The notes below the pieces were generated by a model. That model worked only from the letters and a program-made list of their open reading frames with translations. It had not been told where the DNA came from and ran no database searches. From Sinonovacula constricta (Eukaryota > Mollusca > Bivalvia > Cardiida > Solecurtidae): a DNA stretch of 64,000 nt. The translations under genes and the position numbers were made by a program. Below are positions 57,442 to 64,000 of the stretch, piece after piece. Each line of letters opens with the position of its first letter. Position 1 is the stretch's first letter. The DNA is taken from positions 51,750,609 through 51,814,608 of the forward strand of contig CM017570.1 of assembly GCA_007844125.1 (NCBI GenBank), written 5' to 3'.

Positions 57442-59272
57442 AGTGTGTATATTTACATGGATTCCTGAAGAGGCACTTTCATTTTGTTCTGGTAAATATT
57501 TGGATTAATATCTAAACAAAGAATGCAGCTAGAATGATTAATCTTTTATAAATACTGCCATGAACATTTCGTTCAGAAAGTTTCCCTTGAGGTATTTATA
57601 TATTCAGGAAGATTTTGCAGGGATCTGAGTTTTTTTTAGATCTGTTTATTATCATCTTTTACTGTAGTGCAGTGATTTATTTTGGATTTTAGGACATTTT
57701 CTACATTGTTCTCTCAGAGAATTTTTTTTTTCATATTTATTTTGTCAAAAAGTTGTCGAATTAGAAAAAAGCAAAGAAAGTCTAGGCTGGCATGCTTTAT
57801 GATGGTTATAGTGAATGTGTGACTGTTATCATACTGTCTTTGTTGATTTTTGTTTTGGTTTGCTAAGAAGAGAATTGTTTACAGTGGAGTTATTTTTCTG
57901 TTTTTTTATACCTATATTGATGAATGTAAGAAAACATTTGAGACTTTTTTCTGTGCAGAGATTTGTGTATTATCAAGCTAGAAATATTTTTATAAAGACA
58001 GAGAAAAAGTTAATAGTATTGCAGTAGGTTGTCTCTTAAAGACAGTTCTGGAATAAGATGGCTTAAGTAGCACTGGCTCTTGTTGTTTGAAAAATTTTTT
58101 TTTTTTATTTATTTAATGAGAAAAAATGTCATTTTTCGTGTTTTTGTGAATATTGAGATGTTTCGGATTTCTTGCCAACTTGCTCTAGGACTTATTTTAG
58201 AACATTTTTTTTCCATAAATATGTGTTGCTATGCCTTTCAAACTAAATGACAAGATTTTTTTGTTATTTATTCGAATGGACCACATAGTGTTTAGGCTTT
58301 TTCGTAAACTAAAATTATGGCTATTTTTAAATCTTGTACTGATGAGTCCCTCTCCCAATGTGTTTTTGGATTGTATTGCTATAACACATGCTAGAAACAG
58401 TTGGTAAGGAATAATACTGTTGACTCAGTTATTGAAAGTAATGTTATCTCAGTAATTCAGAAAACATATACTGCCATGCTGACTTATACAAATACTGGAA
58501 CTTTTAGTATCAGTAGCAAGACGCAGTTTAAACAAAGAGCCATTATCAGACATATGTGGCACTTTTCGACCTTTCTCAAAACCAGGTCATGTCCCTTGAA
58601 AATTATTTTCCACAGTAGTGTACTGCACGTGCATTATAATTCCTTGATGAACACCACTTATTCCCAGTGATATCTCCACAGTTATGCTTCAGGACTTTGT
58701 AGTATTTGCAATGCAATCAGTGTAAATATATCCTGTAAATGTCAATGTTAGTGCTGATAAAGGCAAACCATTTTGAACATCTAAATTGTTCCTTAAGCAT
58801 TTCTTAATATGATATGCAATACGCTCAAAACTAACTCGATCCTTCTTCTTTCATACCTGCTGACCCACACCACATACATAGCATTTAAGTTCCTTTACCG
58901 TTTTACCATGTATGTTGAATGTTATTTCCATGCGCCTCAGTGAGACGTGTATTCTGTACATCTGCCATTGTTGGCTATGACATCCCTGGAAGTGGAAAGT
59001 TGAACATCAAGGGACATTACTCATGATTTAGGTAAAGGACCTAATGTAGTTTTGGGAAAGACCTACAGCCCTTACCTGCTATCTATCTACACAAATAGTG
59101 TAGATCCAGATCAGCTAGCTTCTGCTGGGAGCTTTCTGATCAGTACATGAGGTATTGGGCATCATGTCTCTAGTTTAGTAGAATGTCTGATTCCCTTTGC
59201 ATGTAGTTTATAACAATAAGTTATTTGTAAGGGACATTATGATGACAAATATTGCAGGTTTAGGGATAGTAT

Positions 59273-59357
59273 GACCTGACCTGACCTGACCTGACCTGAC
59301 CTGACCTGACCTGACCTGACCTGACCTGACCTGATCTGACCTGACCTGACCTGACCT
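59273..59357. repeat. (GACCT)n pentanucleotide microsatellite, 17 repeats
   Basis: An uninterrupted run of GACCT except one GATCT, lying within the inferred 3' UTR. Likely polymorphic. Confidence 0.97.
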
Positions 59358-62300
59358 CGACAATAACTGATTGATGTGATCCATTTTGCTGGAAACTTAA
59401 TTACATCACCATGTGGGCTGTGATGACTGGTGCAGTTAAAATAATGTGTTTTAGTGTACTCAAGTAAATCTTTAACAGTTTTACAAGATAAAAATGTAGA
59501 TTGTTTTTGGAAACAAATTTATATATACATTATTTAGATTGACAAACCCTCACTCATCACTTGTATCCAAATGGTTACTCCAATTTGATATCGTAAACAA
59601 TGGAATATAGTGTGCCTTTGTGTGTACTGGGCAGCCCTAGCTAAGTGAGGGGAAAATAGGGTAACAAATCATTTGTCTGTTTATTGTATGACCCCCTAGT
59701 TGTAGCTGTACAGTGACAAACTTTGGAGGGTATTATCATTCTGCTATTTTATGTTATAAGTATGGTATGATGTGCTAATGAATCTCAGACAATATGAAAA
59801 TATGAAACAATCTGTGATAAATGTAAATATCAGATATTTAAACAACGATCTTCCGCCCAATGCTGCCAATCAAAACTGGTGGTGCAGAGCTCCTGATTCA
59901 AGGAAATAATATATCCCATAATTCCCAACCAATGCCATCCTTGTTGATTCTCATTGGAACTGTCTCATCGAGATGATTCTAATGAGTACAAAGTATGTAG
60001 GGTTGGGAGAGGAATGAAACAAATGAGCCTAATAAATACTACCGGGTAGCCTGTCTAGAACTCAAAACGGGTTGTAATTGTGTTAAACATGAAAACTGTG
60101 TAGGATTGCATTTGTCTTTGTTCCTGTTTGTGTGTGTACATATATATGTAGGAATGCATGTATCTGAAGATATGTGCCTTAGTCTGTGTACTGTTACGTT
60201 CATGTCTGTATGTATGTGATGATGTATATAATTGGTTAGATTATTCTTAAAGTGTGTGCAGGTACTCTTCCACTCTGTTTAATAATTTATGTTTTGTGTC
60301 TAGACCTAGGTGACATTGTGCAGTTACTTCCATTTCAAAATGTAACATACATTTGAACTTATCCATATTGTTACATCTACAGAATGTGTTATGTAACTTG
60401 TGAGTCCATCTCACTTTGTTCAATCACTTACACATGTATAAATAACATGTTTACTGAGTAGGGTTTTAGTCAAACTTACAAGATATATAATTAGCATATC
60501 AAGTATTATTATTAAATTATTATTAAAATTATTAGTAAGCTTATAATGATAATAATCTCCTAATTGGAAATGAAATAACATACAAATATTGGTTTAACTA
60601 ATTAACTACTTTTCATGTGCTGTTATATACTTCTAACAATGTTAATATCAATTAAATATAACCACATTACAGTTAATACATCTATAATAGTATTGTAATA
60701 TGACTTAGCACAATAAAATGTATTTTTAATAATTATTTTGACAATAACAATGGATTTAACTAAGTAGTACTGTGTTATTTAAATGGCGAGTGGTATTCCA
60801 CTATTCTGTCAATTGTTTGTGGCAATAATTATATACTACACAGTTTTTGTCATATTTTTTTCCAGCAGTAATGTGTAAATCATGAATTTATACTGCCAAT
60901 ATTAAACCTACTAGGAATACTTCACTGTATTTTAGTACACTGTAAATGATGCCAATGTAAACTTTGTATTATAGTATTTATTTTTATATATTTTTAACAT
61001 TCCGTCCAAGAAATGGTGATTTGGGAACAAGTCCATTCAGAACCATATCTCAGTATTATTATGTAACTAACCTTTGGTTTTGTATGATCGAGTAATCGAG
61101 ATACCATTCTTTCCTTTTGATGCACAATTAACAATTGCAAAAAGCGTTACATGAAGTTAGTGGAGACCTATCTGGGAAACAAGGTCTTACATCATGTATT
61201 AGTCTGATATCTAATGGTTGGGGGTTGTGTTTGATCCACATAACCACGAGACCACCAATTTAGTATTGAATTAATAATAAAACATGCATTAATCACACTT
61301 ACTTAATTATGTACATTTAACAATTTTGGATGTACTTGAGAATGTGTTCTGCTTGGATTTATTGTCAGTCCCCATGTATAAACTTGCCAGTATCTTACAT
61401 GTTCATGTATCTTGTCTTCATTCTGTAGCTAACTTGTGCATAGCAGCCAGACATTAATAAATTTTTAACTGATATCTGTTGGTTACTTTTTCTCTTATAC
61501 CCCATTTAGTAGGGTGACAATAAGAGGTCTTTGGATGGGGTGGTAACCACCACCATGGAACAAGAAATGTTGTGTACATGTACTAAAATTGTTTGAAACT
61601 GCTAGGATATATTGTCAACACATGGTGCAAACCTTGTCCATCAATAAGGCCACCACACCGTTATTCTGCCTTTAGAATGACCATTCCCTCCATGTTACTA
61701 ATGCAAACATGCTTACAGATTTGCAACTTGCCGGAAAAGATTACGTCTAAATTGTATGTCTCAGAAATTCATATAGTAAGCTGTAGATATATGGAAGTTA
61801 GGAAATCAATGGCATTGTTTGACACATTTCGCATTGTCATCTTTGTTTCGGCATCTGTCAGTGCCCAAAACATTATGGGATGGAGATTCCTGAAATAGTT
61901 AAGCAGTTACAGAAAAGAATTTCCACTATGGAAAATAGCCATGGTGATCTGACTTCCTACATTCATCCAAGAGATGATTTGTCAAAGATGTTTAGAAAGA
62001 GCAATCACATACTGCAAAGAATATATTTTTACCATAGCTAGAAATTTAATTTTATATAACATAACATATTTATCATTTGAAATATTATTGTTAATTAAGG
62101 TTTAAATTTACCTACAAACTTACAATCTCTGGGTTAATGAAGGTCCAAATCATTAAAATAGAGAAAAAAACAGAATTTCAACTCACCAAGGATATATACT
62201 ATATGAATATGGAAAGATTATTTTCAGATATGTGCACAGAAAAATCCAATAAACTCCTTCATTTTAAAACCATACCATTATTTGTGATGTCTTGCATTAC

Positions 62301-62394
62301 ACATCGTTATAACTTTGGTCAAATTTGTTTAATATTTATAAGTTTATCAATATTTTATTATGGTTTGATGACATGAATACATGGAAAGTATTCA

Positions 62395-62400
62395 AATAAA
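62395..62400 (+). terminator. Candidate distal poly(A) signal
   Basis: AATAAA after a long AT-rich stretch, followed within 35 nt by CA and then T-rich sequence. It is the last plausible + strand signal before the antisense SINE. Any of the three upstream hexamers could be used instead. Confidence 0.3.
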
Positions 62401-62544
62401 GCAGTAAAACAATGACATTCCTATACCTTTATAATTTAACTTGTGAGACTGGACACATATTTTCTGATATGCATAATATATCAAACTGTTATGCAGTGTT
62501 TTCGGATTTGCCGGCATTTTTGCCGATATTGTGCAGCAACATTT

Positions 62545-62770
62545 CTATCAAATCACAGGGGCACTTATGAGGTGCCCATGGACTGAACCCGGTCGGTCCA
62601 TTATACTGACACCGAAGAGTCAGGCGTAATGCTGTCCCCTAAGCCCCGAGCGTTAGGAGGGAAGCCACTACTACCAACTTTAAAGTCTTTGGTTTGACCT
62701 GACCAGGGTTTGAACCGCGACCTCCCAATCCGCAAGCCGGTGTTCTACCAGTTGAGCTATTGCATGCAGT
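62545..62770 (-). mobile_element. tRNA-derived SINE, antisense
   Basis: The reverse complement of 62749-62760 is the A-box-like TAGCTCAACTGG, and of 62707-62716 the B box GGTTCAAACC. The downstream body (GGCTTCCCTCCTAACGC, GACTCTTCGGTGTCAG) differs from the 32301 family, so this is a second SINE family. GC content is clearly higher than the surroundings. Confidence 0.75.
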
Positions 62771-63240
62771 GTTTAGGTGCTTACAGCCTTTGTGATTAGA
62801 TTAGTTTGAACCTATTTATTTATAGTCGATTGGGAAAAAAATTTCTTCAACTTACATAAATTCCTCCTTACAGAGTACCTGGAACAGTGTGCAGTAAATA
62901 GTCTTGCTCAAGAACTTCCAAGCCTTAAAATGGAAACATGACACAGTAACTTTATTCACAAATTTGTGTGAAAAAGGCAGGTCATTTTATATTCAAAACT
63001 TGAGTGTGATTCATATCTTTTTGTTCTGACACAAGATTTGCTTTAAGATGACAATGGAGTTATTTTGTTGGGGTTTTTAGTTTATATAACATGACAATGT
63101 TATGTGTTTTCTGATAACCCATTTATAAGTTTGTCCTACTGGTCGGCATCAATAAAATGTACCTAATACACACACAACAGGTGTAATCTATCAAGTTATA
63201 AAACAACAAAATGGAAAGGTAGAGAAAATAAAACACACAA
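62771..63240. other. Intergenic stretch
   Basis: AT-rich. Contains CAGTAAATAGTCTTGCTCAA at 62892, a phrase shared with the repeat at 31210, probably the far part of the adjoining SINE-like insertion. Nothing else recognised. Confidence 0.4.
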
Positions 63241-64000
63241 GGTAAGTTTCATCTTTTATTTGTATCAGTTTTATACATAAAAAATAACATACCCTAGCTA
63301 AATCCTTTCTAAACGCACATACATTGTGTAACAATCAACATTACAACTTGAATAAGAAAAGTATTCACTTTTTTTTTTTATTATTGTAACATACCTTTAT
63401 ATGGTATATTTTAAAAACGTTAAACCTTTCCCAAAATGCTGTTATAGTAAGAATTTTTACAGTAAATTATTTAACAAAAGCCTTCATGTATAAGGAATCA
63501 GTCTCCCACTGCATGGGTTTATACACCAGTTAGGCTAAAAATACTTCAAGTTAAAGTCTTCCAGCTGATCCTGGGTGCAATGGTCATTCTACCTGTGTGT
63601 GATACTTCTTTAACAATAATAATAATAGCTGAACAATGCCATTAGACCATAATCTCTACATTCTCAGTTGCATATCAAAACAAAATAATTCATGTAGTTG
63701 CTCTTTAAAATTGCTTAGCAAATAAACCATTTAAACATGTAATCAACATCATTTACATTTGATACAATTTGCACTTTCCTGATTGAACTACAAATGACAA
63801 CATGACAGAAATTATTTCATAATATCATTTCACAGCACAAAAACTGGATTACACCAACTTTGTAACTTCTGGACAAAGAGCATAAAAAGGTCATTTTTTA
63901 ATAGAATGCGACATCCAAAATACAAGAGTTCGTAATTATGTAGCGATTATGCAAGAAATAGTTTTCTGAAGATTTTATTATGCATGATTAAGAACCTGTT
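63241..64000 (-). other. Possible 3' UTR of a converging minus-strand gene
   Basis: On minus, AATAAA (complement of 63255-63260) precedes GATGAAACTTACC. The stretch to the right is AT-rich and without ORFs, as a 3' UTR would be. No coding sequence is inside the window, so this is only a suggestion. Confidence 0.2.

Larger units (their letters stand above)
57442..62400 (+). other. CEP152 3' UTR and flank
   Basis: AT- and T-rich DNA after the stop with only short unrelated ORFs. AATAAA hexamers occur at 60031, 60712, 61456 and 62395, so the 3' UTR may be 2.6-5 kb long and have alternative ends. No microRNA or other gene is recognised. The true end cannot be fixed from sequence. Confidence 0.45.

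Noticed and set aside
61593..61898. 101-residue + ORF in the 3' flank
   Set aside because: No family resemblance, no splice or promoter context, ordinary length for AT-rich flanking DNA.

Overview
This window is eukaryotic nuclear DNA, almost certainly from a bivalve mollusc. It is AT-rich and intron-rich, and it carries many minisatellites, tRNA-derived SINEs and a dispersed repeat family that I associate with clam and scallop genomes. I see no bacterial operons, rRNA genes or CRISPR arrays.

One gene fills most of the window on the + strand: the orthologue of the centriole-assembly scaffold CEP152 (Drosophila Asterless). I could chain 32 coding exons from ATG 4260 to TAA 57441. GT/AG sites and codon phases agree at every junction, giving one open reading frame of about 3269 residues, against about 1700 in vertebrates. 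The order is: an acidic PLK4-binding-like module (exons 2-3), a low-complexity Ser-rich then His/Gln-rich segment (exons 4-6), the best conserved coiled coil (exons 7-17), a long expanded coiled-coil middle (chiefly exons 18, 23 and 27), a conserved C-terminal coiled coil (exons 28-31) and a disordered Ser/Arg/Pro-rich tail (exon 32). The extra length comes mainly from three huge coiled-coil exons of 572, 451 and 222 codons.

Layout: 1-1020, a 54-bp tandem array; 1021-2900, no recognised gene; 2930-3293, probable promoter and non-coding exon 1; 4253-57441, the gene; 57442 to about 62400, a long AT-rich 3' flank that includes the 3' UTR; 62545-62770, a SINE; 63240-64000, possibly the 3' end of a converging minus-strand gene. 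The 7.8-kb second coding intron holds a 39-bp array of about 58 copies, a near-perfect 163-bp hairpin and a four-exon Crypton-type tyrosine recombinase on the minus strand.

The most unusual signal is that several intronic arrays are built from pieces of the gene's own splice junctions. A 3' splice site is copied before exon 17 (five extra copies, most forming a phase-preserving 33-nt candidate micro-exon). A 5' splice site is copied after exon 25 (98-bp period) and another after exon 28 (about 34 copies). Other notable signals are a ladder of seven cysteines spaced exactly seven residues apart in exon 18, and a candidate 6-nt micro-exon. All calls come from reading the sequence; no database search was run.
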